The position numbers and the translations under genes are program-made. Shown here in pieces: positions 17,287 through 26,131 of a DNA stretch of 64,000 bases; positions within the stretch are counted from its first letter, which is position 1; every line of letters begins with the position of its first letter. The notes below the pieces were generated by a model. It saw nothing but the letters and a program-made list of their open reading frames with translations. It made no database searches and was not told the origin of the DNA. The stretch is from Candidatus Flexicrinis proximus. GTDB taxonomy: Bacteria > Chloroflexota > Anaerolineae > Aggregatilineales > Phototrophicaceae. The stretch spans positions 248,001 to 312,000 of the forward strand of contig JADJQF010000003.1 in assembly GCA_016712885.1 (NCBI GenBank). Reading direction: 5' to 3'.

Positions 17287-18195
17287 CTAGTCTCCCGCCT
17301 TCTTGATCGCGTGGCCGCCAAATGCGTTCCGCATCACCGACAGCAGCTTGTCCGTGTACCCGTCTTCGCGGCTGCGTATTCGCCGTTCCAGCGAAGCGGT
17401 GATCACCGGCGCGGACACATTTAGGTTGATGGCTTCGAAGACTGTCCACCGGCCTTCGCCGCTGTCAGGTACGAAGGCCGCGATGTCTTCAAGTTTTGTG
17501 TCATGCGTGAGCGCCTCATGTGTGAGGTCGAGCAGCCATGACCGGACGACGCTGCCCACCTGCCAGATTCGAGTCACCTCAGCGAGGTCGAACTGCATCT
17601 CGGTCTTGGCGCGCATGATTGACAGCCCCTCGGCGAAGGCCTGCATCATGCCGTACTCGATCCCGTTATGCACCATCTTGGCGAAGTGTCCCGCGCCGCT
17701 CGGCCCCACATGCCCCCATCCGAGGTCGGCCGCCGGGGCAAGTGTCTCGAAAATCGGGGTCAGGTGCTTGACCGGGGCTGCATCGCCCCCGATCATCATG
17801 CTGTAGCCGTTTTCAAGGCCCCAGACTCCGCCTGAAGTACCGACGTCGACAAAGTGCAGTCCGCGCCCGCTCAGCTTCTTGCTGTGCGAGATTGAGTCGT
17901 TGTAATTGGAGTTTCCGCCGTCAATGACGATGTCACCCGGCGAAAGCAGTTCTGACAGTGCGTCCACTGTTGATGTCGTGGGCGCTCCGGACGGCACCAT
18001 CACCCATACCGCGCGCGGTGCGTCCAACTGTCCGACCAGTTCTTCCAAACTGTGTGCGGGGCGCGCGCCTTCTGCTTCCGAGCGTGCGACCGCCTCCGGG
18101 TTGCGGTCAAATGCGACGATCTGATGGCCGCCTTTTAGGAGGCGCGTCGTCATATTCGCACCCATTTTGCCGAGTCCGATCATTCCAAGCTGCAT
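17287..18195 (-). CDS. gnd: 6-phosphogluconate dehydrogenase, short (decarboxylating) type
   Basis: Oxidises 6-phosphogluconate to ribulose 5-phosphate and CO2. MQLGMIGLGKMGANMTTRLL is the Rossmann nucleotide loop, followed by VAFDRNPEAV, where the acidic residue favours NAD over NADP. GTSGGVWGLENGYSMMIGG and KMVHNGIEYGMMQAFAEG are the substrate and catalytic regions. At 302 residues it belongs to the short GndA/YqeC-like class found in many non-enteric bacteria rather than the 470-residue enteric type. It is the first gene of the gnd-zwf pair and diverges from glpD across a 148-base region. Confidence 0.93.
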   Translation of the reverse strand: MQLGMIGLGKMGANMTTRLLKGGHQIVAFDRNPEAVARSEAEGARPAHSLEELVGQLDAPRAVWVMVPSGAPTTSTVDALSELLSPGDIVIDGGNSNYNDSISHSKKLSGRGLHFVDVGTSGGVWGLENGYSMMIGGDAAPVKHLTPIFETLAPAADLGWGHVGPSGAGHFAKMVHNGIEYGMMQAFAEGLSIMRAKTEMQFDLAEVTRIWQVGSVVRSWLLDLTHEALTHDTKLEDIAAFVPDSGEGRWTVFEAINLNVSAPVITASLERRIRSREDGYTDKLLSVMRNAFGGHAIKKAGD

Positions 18196-18214
18196 GAGTC
18201 TCCCCCTAATTACA

Positions 18215-18226
18215 TGTCATGTGACA
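18215..18226. promoter_or_regulatory. Inverted repeat between gnd and glpD
   Basis: TGTCA-TG-TGACA, a perfect 5-bp inverted repeat, 20 bases upstream of gnd in the region shared with glpD. Its place suits a regulator affecting either or both genes. No promoter hexamers stand out clearly. Inferred from symmetry only. Confidence 0.3.
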
Positions 18227-18343
18227 CGTGCTGCATTGCGAGTTCTGGTGGACAATACCTATGAGTGTACGTGATAAAGACGGGTCGCGGATGAGAGTCG
18301 TTACTCGCGATATAATCATTACCAGACTCAAGGAGTAGTAAGT

Positions 18344-20035
18344 ATGGCAACGCGGGCGCAGAAGTGGGATTCGTTACGCGCGAATTCAAATGTCTCGGTC
18401 TTGATCATCGGCGCAGGGGTCAACGGTATCGGCACGTTCCGCGATCTCGCGCATCAGGGCGTTGACGTATTGATGGTGGACAAAGGAGACTACTGTTCTG
18501 GCGCAAGCGCCGCCTCATCGCACATGCTGCACGGCGGGATTCGCTACCTTGAAAACGGGGAGTTCCGCCTGGTGCATGAGGCGCTCACCGAGCGTAACCT
18601 GATGTTGCTCAACGCGCCCCACTACTCGAAACCCTTGCCGACTTCTATACCAATCTTCAGCGTGTTCAGCGGATTCCTGAACGCGCCGCTCAAATTCCTC
18701 GGTCTTCGAGAGAAACCCTCCGAACGGGGCGCGCTGGTCATCAAGATCGGACTAATCTTCTACGACTGGTTTGCGCGGAAGTTCCGCGTGATGCCGACCC
18801 ACAAGATGATGGGGCGTGCGGAAGCACTCAAGACCTTCGCCGGCCTGCGCGAAGATGTCAAGTACGTCGCTCAGTATTACGATGCGTGGATGCCGTATCC
18901 TGAGCGCATCTGCCTGGAAATGGTACAGGATGGCGAAGCCGCCAGCCCAACAGCGCGGGCGCTGAATTACGTCTCAGTCGTCGGCGCGGATGGCGACTCG
19001 GTTGAACTTCGCGACGAGATTAACGGGGGAACCGTTCGTGTGAAGCCCAAACTGGTGATCAACGCTGCCGGGCCGTGGATTGACTTTGCCATGCAGGCTC
19101 TCGGTCAGGAGACGAAGTTTATCGGGGGAACCAAGGGCTCGCATCTGATCTTGGATAATCCTGAGCTGTACAACGTGTGCAACGGCGGCGAATTCTTCTT
19201 CGAGAATCACGATGGGCGGATTGTGCTGATCATGCCGTATGTTGACGGGAAGGTGATGGTCGGCACGACCGACATCCGCATCGATGACCCCGAACAGGCG
19301 GCATGCACGGACGACGAGACCGACTATATGCTCACGCTGGTGAACCGCATCCTACCCGGTATCAAGGTTGACAAGTCGCAGATCATCTTCAGGTTCAGCG
19401 GCGTGCGTCCTCTCCCTCGCAGCGGTAAGGGATATACCGGTAACGTCAGCCGCGATCACAGCACCGAGATTACTGAACCGAACTCCAAAATCGCCTTCCC
19501 GACCTTTTCATTGATCGGTGGCAAGTGGACGACCTTCCGCGCATTCAGCGAACAATCCGCGGACAAGGCGCTCAAACGCCTGGGACTGGCGCGCAAGGCC
19601 AACACGAGTTCTATGGCGCTGGGCGGAGGCAGAGACTATCCCAAGGATCCCGTCGCCTATGTAAACGGCCTGGCGATCGAGTTCAAGCTCAGTCCTGAGC
19701 GGATGCAGGTCTTGTTCGAACGCTACGGGACCCATGCGCGCGATTTCGCGGGGTTCATGGCAGACGGAGTGGACGCGCCGCTCAAGCACAGCAGCAAGTA
19801 CAGCCGTCGGGAACTGATCTACATTCTGATGACCGAAGAAGTAACGCGCCTGGATGATCTGCTGCTTCGCCGCACGCTAATGGCGTGGCTCGGCGAGTTC
19901 ACCCGCGATCTGTTGGAGGAAGTCGCGGAAATATCGGCCGCCGTTCTCGGTTGGGAAAGTGCGCGAATGACCGCCGAAGTTGAACGCTCGCGGGGCATCC
20001 TCGTGCAGCGGCACGGCCTGAATCTCGGTCAGTAA
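18344..20035 (+). CDS. glpD: Glycerol-3-phosphate dehydrogenase, FAD-dependent
   Basis: Oxidises sn-glycerol 3-phosphate to dihydroxyacetone phosphate and passes electrons to quinone at the membrane. The FAD-binding loop is VLIIGAGVNGIGTFRDLA near residues 18-35; SGASAASSHMLHGGIRYLE is the family signature; KPKLVINAAGPWIDFA, GTTDIRIDDPE and RFSGVRPLP follow in the expected order. The C-terminal helical domain (LIYILMTEEVTRLDDLLLRRT) is complete. Length 563 residues is normal. An AAGGAG site precedes the ATG by 9 bases. It would use the product of glpK at 3.5 kb. The small gene at 20053 follows at once. Confidence 0.95.
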   Translation: MATRAQKWDSLRANSNVSVLIIGAGVNGIGTFRDLAHQGVDVLMVDKGDYCSGASAASSHMLHGGIRYLENGEFRLVHEALTERNLMLLNAPHYSKPLPTSIPIFSVFSGFLNAPLKFLGLREKPSERGALVIKIGLIFYDWFARKFRVMPTHKMMGRAEALKTFAGLREDVKYVAQYYDAWMPYPERICLEMVQDGEAASPTARALNYVSVVGADGDSVELRDEINGGTVRVKPKLVINAAGPWIDFAMQALGQETKFIGGTKGSHLILDNPELYNVCNGGEFFFENHDGRIVLIMPYVDGKVMVGTTDIRIDDPEQAACTDDETDYMLTLVNRILPGIKVDKSQIIFRFSGVRPLPRSGKGYTGNVSRDHSTEITEPNSKIAFPTFSLIGGKWTTFRAFSEQSADKALKRLGLARKANTSSMALGGGRDYPKDPVAYVNGLAIEFKLSPERMQVLFERYGTHARDFAGFMADGVDAPLKHSSKYSRRELIYILMTEEVTRLDDLLLRRTLMAWLGEFTRDLLEEVAEISAAVLGWESARMTAEVERSRGILVQRHGLNLGQ

Positions 20036-20052
20036 TTGCTCGGAGGCGACTT

Positions 20053-20331
20053 ATGTCCGGTGTACGGGAGCAGATCATCATATTGCTTGTAGAGGCGGCG
20101 AACGCCCATCATCGCGCGTTCGAAGCCGTCGGTGGCAACGACCCTGAATGGCCGATGTGGTACGCGCACTATTGCCTTGAGCGGCTTAATGGAGTACTCC
20201 AGGCGAAGCTTACCGAAAGCACGCTCGTCTGGTTGCTGGTACAGGCTGACAGGGCATTCCGGTCGCAGCGACCCGATATGCAGTGGCAGGCATACTATGC
20301 TGACGCGATATTGACCGAGGTATCCGCATAG
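20053..20331 (+). CDS. Small conserved-looking hypothetical protein
   Basis: A 92-residue, largely helical protein preceded by GGAGG 8 bases before its ATG and only 17 bases after glpD. Aromatic-rich features (DPEWPMWYAHYCLERL, QWQAYYADAIL) and the absence of low complexity support a real product. I do not recognise a named family with certainty. Its place suggests co-transcription with glpD but says nothing firm about function. Confidence 0.7.
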   Translation: MSGVREQIIILLVEAANAHHRAFEAVGGNDPEWPMWYAHYCLERLNGVLQAKLTESTLVWLLVQADRAFRSQRPDMQWQAYYADAILTEVSA

Positions 20332-20394
20332 GAACCACCGGCTATCGGACTGCATGGGTACCTTATCTGGCGCGTTTGCGGTCACGCCCAAAGT

Positions 20395-21378
20395 TCAGTG
20401 AGGGGCTAGATCTGTGCCGGGGCGCAGCACTTTTTCGTACGTTCCGCGCCGCAGGAACACTTTCATCCCGGCACGCTCGTAGAGTGCGACCGCATTGGTC
20501 ATGCTCGATGCGTCAACACCGAGCGCGATTCCAGTGCTGCCGCGCCCGAAATGTGCCGCAAACGCGGTTTCGAGCAGTGCCGACCCCAGGCCGCGTTTCC
20601 GGAATTCGCGGCGGACACCCAGCGAGCTAACCCATGCGATATCGGCGCCGAAATTGCAGGTCGTCATCGTCATAATCACGCCGGCGGGTATATCGCCAAA
20701 GTGCGCGATACACCAGTATCGCGGGTCGAACTCCGGCGCTGTCGCCATCTCGTGTTTCCAGTGGGCGATCGCTTCATCAAGGGGCGGCGCGATGAAGCCC
20801 CAGTGGTCGCGGAACGCGTCGTTGTCGACTTCCACAAACGATCGCAGGTCTCCGCTTTCCGCTAGCGTGGTCAGGCGGAAACCCTCTGGCAGCACAGGTG
20901 CTGTGGGCGGACCCTCAAAGTCGCGGCGCATGGTATAGAACGTGCGAACGAGTTCGAAACCCTGTTCCAGCAGTAAGGCCTTTCCGGCGGTATCCTCGAA
21001 ATAAGCAGAACTCGCCAGAGAGACTTGGGCTTCGGGCGGCGCCTTGGCGATGTTCTGGGCAGCCCGCTCCCATGCCCACTTCAACAGCGCACTCCCAATG
21101 CCGCGGTTCCGCCAATCACTGTCAACGCAGCCCCAGGTATTGGCACGAAGCGGGTTGATGTTGTCATAGACGACTTCGAATCCGGCAAGCGCGCCGCCAG
21201 GCAGGATTGCGGCACGCGATGACGCCCCTAGGTCGAAACCATCACCGCTCAGATTCTCGGAGATGGTCAGTTCCCAATGGTTCGCCTGACCGAACAATTC
21301 AAGATCGCGCCGATTCAGCATTCGCGCTAGCGCAGGTCCATCGTCAAGCGTGAGCGGCCGGTAGGTAACTTCGGTCAT
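20395..21378 (-). CDS. Double-domain GNAT N-acetyltransferase
   Basis: Two GNAT domains in tandem, as in mycothiol synthase-like proteins. The N-terminal domain has an acetyl-CoA loop at DWRNRGIGSALLKWA (near residues 90-104), the C-terminal one at REFRKRGLGSALLETAF (near 256-272), followed by GVDASSMTNAVALYERAGM, the end of a GNAT fold. It acetylates an unknown amine. The next gene on the same strand encodes a related protein with the same C-terminal ending, so the pair probably came from a duplication. Confidence 0.85.
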   Translation of the reverse strand: MTEVTYRPLTLDDGPALARMLNRRDLELFGQANHWELTISENLSGDGFDLGASSRAAILPGGALAGFEVVYDNINPLRANTWGCVDSDWRNRGIGSALLKWAWERAAQNIAKAPPEAQVSLASSAYFEDTAGKALLLEQGFELVRTFYTMRRDFEGPPTAPVLPEGFRLTTLAESGDLRSFVEVDNDAFRDHWGFIAPPLDEAIAHWKHEMATAPEFDPRYWCIAHFGDIPAGVIMTMTTCNFGADIAWVSSLGVRREFRKRGLGSALLETAFAAHFGRGSTGIALGVDASSMTNAVALYERAGMKVFLRRGTYEKVLRPGTDLAPH

Positions 21379-21452
21379 GGTCTGCAGCCCTTCGACTACT
21401 TTCCCTTCGCGCGGGCTTGGAGTTTACCGGTCCGCGCATAAGTTTACTCCGG

Positions 21453-22463
21453 TTATTGCCTTGTGAGTTCGATACCGGAACGCAGTTCCAGCTCGTATTT
21501 GTCCCATTGTATGGCGATATGCATACCGGCCCGCTGATAGACCGCCACCGCATTGGTCAGGCTGGTACCATCGACCCCCAGTGAAAGGCCTGATCGTCCA
21601 CGGATGCGATGTTCCTTAAAGGCGTGCAGGAGCAGCGCATGCGCGATCCCGCGGCGACGGTAGGCGGGGATTGTTCCCAATTGATGGATATAAGCGGTGT
21701 TTTGGAACTCGTCACTCTCAGTGAAACTGGCACAGATCGCGGCGGGAGTGTCGCCGTCGAGGACTAGCCACCAGACCGAAGGATCAAAATCCTCACGGGC
21801 GATCTCTTTGTCGTAGCGCTCGATGTAGTAGCTGAGAGGTGCCTCGGACGCTCCGCGGTGGTCGGCGAAGCTGGACTTGAGCGTTTGCGCCCAGATGGCG
21901 ACATCGGGGAGTTCGGTGAAATTGACAATGCGCAGCTCATCAGGGAACTTCGGTTCCGGCGTAGGTTGGTCAAATCGAATGAGCATCGTATAGCTCATGC
22001 GTTCAGAGATAAATCCCGCTCGCCTGAGCGCTCCTGTTACATCGTGTAGATCGTGATGAACACTGCTTTCTGCGACCACACGCGCGTCTTCAGGCACCCG
22101 GTCGAGAACACGCCGCGAACAGGTGAGACCCCATTCCATCAGCGACTCGATCGCTTCGCTGCGGTGTTCGCCATGGGCATAGACCCAGAGGAACGGGCGT
22201 GTAGGAACGGGCCTAAACGCGTAGCAGGCGACCACGCCTACCGGGATGTCGTCGAGACCGACCGCGACTGCGACGTCACTGAAGGGGTCGAAGTTGGGCA
22301 TGTCCCAATCCGAACGAAGGAACTCTTCCGAGAAATTTGTGCTGCCGATCGTTTCGAGGTCGTGGAGCCTGAACAATTCTGCCACCGGGCCATAGTCTCG
22401 ATCGGTGAAGGATCGAATTTGGATCTTAAGAGTGTGTTCTTTAAGGTGGGTAGGGGAGGTCAT
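21453..22463 (-). CDS. Double-domain GNAT N-acetyltransferase, paralogue
   Basis: The 336-residue protein shares the two-domain plan of its neighbour. The C-terminal acetyl-CoA loop YRRRGIAHALLLHAF and GVDGTSLTNAVAVYQRAGM are well kept; the N-terminal loop (GEHRSEAIESLMEWG) lacks the R/Q-x-x-G-x-G/A pattern and has probably lost catalysis. I start at MTSPTHL (22463) because AGGAG lies 8 bases before it; an in-frame ATG nine codons upstream has no such site. Encoded 74 bases before the related acetyltransferase, on the same strand. Confidence 0.83.
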   Translation of the reverse strand: MTSPTHLKEHTLKIQIRSFTDRDYGPVAELFRLHDLETIGSTNFSEEFLRSDWDMPNFDPFSDVAVAVGLDDIPVGVVACYAFRPVPTRPFLWVYAHGEHRSEAIESLMEWGLTCSRRVLDRVPEDARVVAESSVHHDLHDVTGALRRAGFISERMSYTMLIRFDQPTPEPKFPDELRIVNFTELPDVAIWAQTLKSSFADHRGASEAPLSYYIERYDKEIAREDFDPSVWWLVLDGDTPAAICASFTESDEFQNTAYIHQLGTIPAYRRRGIAHALLLHAFKEHRIRGRSGLSLGVDGTSLTNAVAVYQRAGMHIAIQWDKYELELRSGIELTRQ

Positions 22464-22684
22464 GGCAAAACTCCTGATGCGATAACGCAATCACTCTAAA
22501 CCCGACCTGCACTGAGTGTCAACGGGTCATGAAGGGTCAACCCGCGACCCTCCGCCTTGTTCTGGCTGAAGGTCACCAGAATTTGCCCAACTACTGGGGT
22601 GCGGAGCCTATGTGAGGTCTCAAAGGCCATTCGCCGGGAGCGCAGGAACCAAATTGCAGGGCTGCAGCCATTCAGGTGCGAAAA

Positions 22685-23356
22685 TCACTTCCCGGCTGAC
22701 GTGATGATCGAGCGTACGAGGTTCCGTGCGTATTCAAGCTCATCGTCATTGATGTGATGGTCATACCCGGGGTAAATCCGGGTGGTCACTTTCGCGCCCA
22801 TTTCAAGGAACACGGCGGCTGTCTCGCGGACACGGGACAGCGGGATATGCGCGTCATGATCGGTTGCTCCCAAGAACACGGTCGAGCCGGCAAGTGGCGT
22901 ACCTGAGTGTGGCACTAACAGGGGCTCGGCTTCACTGCCAATCAGGCCGCCACTGAAGCCCAAGATGCCGCCGAACCGAGCGGGAAAGCGCGCCGCGTAC
23001 TCGAGAGCCAGGCAAGCCCCCTGCGAGAATCCGCCAATAATGAGTCGACTTGTCGGAAATCCAGCCGACGTGATCTGTGTCACGATGCGTCCAATCGCCG
23101 AAAGGGCTGATGTCAGAAATGGCTCATTTTCAGCAACTGGTCGAATGAACCGGTGAGGGTACCAGGAGAACTCCGTGGCCTGCGGTGTGAATATTGCCGT
23201 ACCAGACCCGGCAATCGAGGAAGCCAGCTCAATCGCAGTCTGCGCCGATGCTCCCCGCCCATGGAGCATGATCATTGCGGCACGGGCGGAACTAAGCGGC
23301 TCGCCGGAAAGAGAAATGCGGATATTCCGATGAGGGTCGAGCCTTCCGGTGGTCAT
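22685..23356 (-). CDS. Phospholipase/carboxylesterase-family hydrolase (MhqD-like)
   Basis: A compact 223-residue serine hydrolase: LHGRGASAQT (oxyanion), GGFSQGACLALEYA with the catalytic serine near residue 112, GATDHDAHIPL with the acid near 166, and YPGYDHHINDDE with the histidine near 198. This is the carboxylesterase/YpfH-MhqD branch. The start overlaps the stop of the ring-cleaving dioxygenase gene by four bases. In Bacillus the mhqO/mhqD pair answers quinone and electrophile stress; the same pairing here supports that role by analogy. Confidence 0.85.
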   Translation of the reverse strand: MTTGRLDPHRNIRISLSGEPLSSARAAMIMLHGRGASAQTAIELASSIAGSGTAIFTPQATEFSWYPHRFIRPVAENEPFLTSALSAIGRIVTQITSAGFPTSRLIIGGFSQGACLALEYAARFPARFGGILGFSGGLIGSEAEPLLVPHSGTPLAGSTVFLGATDHDAHIPLSRVRETAAVFLEMGAKVTTRIYPGYDHHINDDELEYARNLVRSIITSAGK

Positions 23357-24435
23357 TCAGGTTTGCTCCATGCAGATACAATAAGTGGGCGCAGCGATGC
23401 TTCGATAGAGGCGCGCTCCGGCTCGACCGCCACCGGTAGTTTGAGCGTCTCCCCGAGTGTAGCGAGTGGCTCATCCACCGTGAAACCTGGCCCCATGGTG
23501 GCCAGTTCTACAATATGGCCATCCGGATCGCGTGTATATATGCTATTGAAGTAAGTGCGATCACGGACTTCTGAGACCGGTATACCGGCACTGAGTATCC
23601 TGTCACGCCACTCAAGCTGTTCCTCGACGGTCGCAACGGCTAAGGCGTAGTGATGGGTATGGCCGGCGCCGGCGCGGGCGAGACGTGTCTTTTTGGGATC
23701 GCGTTCGAAATAGGTGATAAGGGTGCCGGGCTGTCCGCCGTTGACGCCCCAATACCAGTGCTTACTGGTCAAGTCGTCGAAATTGAACGTGCGTTTCACC
23801 AGTGGGACTTCCAGAACCCCGCCAAGAAAGTCATGGGTCCTGGAAATGTCGCTTGATATCGCCGTTATGTGATGAATGCCGCTGAGCAGCGCCATATCGC
23901 GCGTGATGGCTGGCACCGGCTCAGGCCATGTAATGGCGCCGATTTCCGCCTCGCTGCGGATGGTGTGCGTATGCTCGCTTGGCGGCATCTGGTCAGTAGT
24001 TCCAAGTTGATCGGCTGGCTCGTCGACGGAAAATCCAGGGCCTTGGGTCGCAATTTCGACGATGACGCCGTCGGGATCGTCAAAATAGATCGAGGTGAAG
24101 TACTTGCGGTCGTAGGGTCCTCGCACCGCGAACCCGAGATCGGTCAGACGGCGCTTCCACTTCAGGAGTCCGACATAGTCGCTGACGGCAACCGCGAAGT
24201 GATGTGTCCCGCCAATTCCGTGCGCACCCTTGGCCGCACCCGGCCATTCAAAGAACGTGATTGCCGTTCCCGGCCGGCCGAGCTCATCGCCGAAGTACAG
24301 ATGATATGAGCCGGGATCGTCGAAATTGACCGTGCGCTTGACGAACCGCTGGCCGAGGACTCGTGTGTAGAAGTCGACGTTACGTTGAGCGTTGGCGGTA
24401 ATGAGCGTAATGTGATGGATTCCAAGGATTTTCAT
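23353..24435 (-). CDS. VOC-family ring-cleaving dioxygenase (MhqO-like)
   Basis: Two duplicated vicinal-oxygen-chelate halves: LGIHHITLITANAQRNVDFYTRVLG (residues 3-27) and LSGIHHITAISSDISRTHDFLGGVL (near 159-183). Each half has a metal histidine in HHI, a second in GTHHFAVAV or HTHHYALAV, and a glutamate in GVIVEIATQGPGF or GHIVELATMGPGF, giving Fe/Mn sites. Length 360 residues. The half that keeps all ligands suggests both sites may bind metal. Annotated members cleave hydroquinone- or catechol-type rings. It is the first gene of a two-gene operon with the hydrolase. Confidence 0.88.
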   Translation of the reverse strand: MKILGIHHITLITANAQRNVDFYTRVLGQRFVKRTVNFDDPGSYHLYFGDELGRPGTAITFFEWPGAAKGAHGIGGTHHFAVAVSDYVGLLKWKRRLTDLGFAVRGPYDRKYFTSIYFDDPDGVIVEIATQGPGFSVDEPADQLGTTDQMPPSEHTHTIRSEAEIGAITWPEPVPAITRDMALLSGIHHITAISSDISRTHDFLGGVLEVPLVKRTFNFDDLTSKHWYWGVNGGQPGTLITYFERDPKKTRLARAGAGHTHHYALAVATVEEQLEWRDRILSAGIPVSEVRDRTYFNSIYTRDPDGHIVELATMGPGFTVDEPLATLGETLKLPVAVEPERASIEASLRPLIVSAWSKPE

Positions 24436-24477
24436 CGGGCTGTCCTTTGACTTTCGCGTTGGCTGACAGGGGTTGAC

Positions 24478-25200
24478 TCAAGTGTCTGAGAGTAATCGCG
24501 CGGCGCCACGGTCAAGCATCCAACGGACATCACCCCAGGTGGGCTGGACAATCTGGGCGGGGTAGAGATTGATCAGTCGTTCCCCCTTCAAGACTCTCTT
24601 CACAGCTTCCGCCTTGCCTTCCCCGCTGACCAGAAACGCAATCATCCTGGCATTGTTGAGCAGCGGAGGCGTGACGGTAATGCGCCACGCATCGAGCGAC
24701 TCGATGAGATTAGCCACGACCCACGCTTCTTCTTCATGAATTGCCCTGGTGCCTGGGAACAGCGATGCCGTATGAGCATCTGCGCCAAGGCCGAGCAGTA
24801 CCAAGTCGAACTGAGGTGTGCCTTCAAAGAGCGAGCGTAGGATCGCCTCGTAGCGTCTGGCCGCTTCCTCCGGGGGAAGTTCGCCAGCGATTCGGTAGGT
24901 GGTTTCGCCCAGTCCGTCCAGGGCGTCAAGCATCGACTCGCGAACCATACGGTAGTTGCTGTCGCTATGCTCAGGCGGCACACAGCGCTCGTCACCAAAG
25001 AACAACCGGACTCGCCGCCAATCCAGCAGGTCTCCATGTTCAGCCAGCCACTGATAGACGGCGCGCGGCGTATTGCCGCCGCAGAGCAGTGCGTTGAAGT
25101 TTTTGCCGTCCTTGATGGTCCTATGGGCCAACTCGATGAACAGTTCCCCTGCCGAGGCGGCCAGCACTTCTGGCGTGTCAAAGACATCTACTTGCAGCAT
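24478..25200 (-). CDS. pgl: 6-phosphogluconolactonase
   Basis: Hydrolyses 6-phosphogluconolactone, the product of zwf, to 6-phosphogluconate, the substrate of gnd. The family features are in order: ALLCGGNTPRAVYQWLAE, VRLFFGDERCVPPEHSDSNYRM (active-site GDER), LVLLGLGADAHTASLFPG, and the late VSGEGKAEAVKRVL. Length 240 residues is normal for the DevB/Pgl type. It lies 7 kb from gnd-zwf on the same strand, not in the same operon, and completes the oxidative branch in this window. Confidence 0.93.
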   Translation of the reverse strand: MLQVDVFDTPEVLAASAGELFIELAHRTIKDGKNFNALLCGGNTPRAVYQWLAEHGDLLDWRRVRLFFGDERCVPPEHSDSNYRMVRESMLDALDGLGETTYRIAGELPPEEAARRYEAILRSLFEGTPQFDLVLLGLGADAHTASLFPGTRAIHEEEAWVVANLIESLDAWRITVTPPLLNNARMIAFLVSGEGKAEAVKRVLKGERLINLYPAQIVQPTWGDVRWMLDRGAARLLSDT

Positions 25201-25329
25201 ATACCGGTTCCCAATTCGGAGCAGCTATACGTGGCGGCTTGAAGGCAGTCTACTAGCCAACCCTTACGAGTGTACCTGAACACATTAACACATTCCGCAA
25301 TCCGGCATCTCATATTCGATCGCCTCTAC

Positions 25330-26043
25330 CTAGAAGATGAGCGTAAGGCCAAGGATGAGGAGCAGCACCTGTATTCCCTTGCGGAACAGGATAGGGTTTA
25401 CGTGACGGTCGAGCGAAAACCCCAACAGGATGCCGGCGAGCAGAGACGGGATGGCGTACAAGGCGAGGCCAGTGACATGCGGCGTTAGGTTGCCTTTGAC
25501 GAAATGCGAGGCGATCAGGGTGAGGCTGCCGGCGATAAACACCCCCTGCAGGTTGGCCTTGAATTCCTTTGGCACCCAACCCTGCGTAGTTCCATAAATG
25601 ACGTACGGGGGACCTCCGGTATTGAACGCTCCACTGAGCAGGCCCGACGCGAACCCGAAAACGAAACCCCAGCGAGGATCCTGAAGTCGCGGGACTACCG
25701 GCGTGGTGAGTGCGTAGACGGCAAACGCAAAGACTAGAAGCCCCAGGAGAAACAGCATGATGCGCTCGTCAAGAAACGGCGACCCGAATATCCCGATTGG
25801 GATTGCGATTACGGTTGCGATCATCAGCCGCCAAACCGATCCGATCGTCAGCGATCTGCGGTAGCGCAGGATCATCACGGCCTCGCCAACGATGGCGGCT
25901 AGCGCAAACACCGGAGACGCAGTGCGCGTTCCCAAAAGTTGTGCTAGGATTGGCATGGCGACGAGGGCGGACCCAAAACCGCTCACCGCTTGCACAAGCC
26001 CGGCCGCCGCCATGACCGGGATAAGGATGAATTGCGGATCCAT
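25330..26043 (-). CDS. TauE/SafE-family membrane transporter
   Basis: A 237-residue protein with seven to eight hydrophobic helices. The two signature repeats of the TauE/SafE (sulfite exporter) family are visible: VQAVSGFGSALVAMPIL near residues 18-34 and SGLLSGAFNTGGPPYVIY near 134-151. Members move small sulfonates or other anions across the inner membrane; substrate here is unknown. It diverges from the amine oxidase gene across 88 bases, in which the palindrome TGTACGTACA (26079-26088) occurs. Confidence 0.87.
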   Translation of the reverse strand: MDPQFILIPVMAAAGLVQAVSGFGSALVAMPILAQLLGTRTASPVFALAAIVGEAVMILRYRRSLTIGSVWRLMIATVIAIPIGIFGSPFLDERIMLFLLGLLVFAFAVYALTTPVVPRLQDPRWGFVFGFASGLLSGAFNTGGPPYVIYGTTQGWVPKEFKANLQGVFIAGSLTLIASHFVKGNLTPHVTGLALYAIPSLLAGILLGFSLDRHVNPILFRKGIQVLLLILGLTLIF

Positions 26044-26131
26044 CAGTGGTTTTCCGTGTGCAAATGCGCGCGATGTATTGTACGTACACCCCCGCCGCTA
26101 TGCGAATTATCCGATTCCACACAGAGGATTT

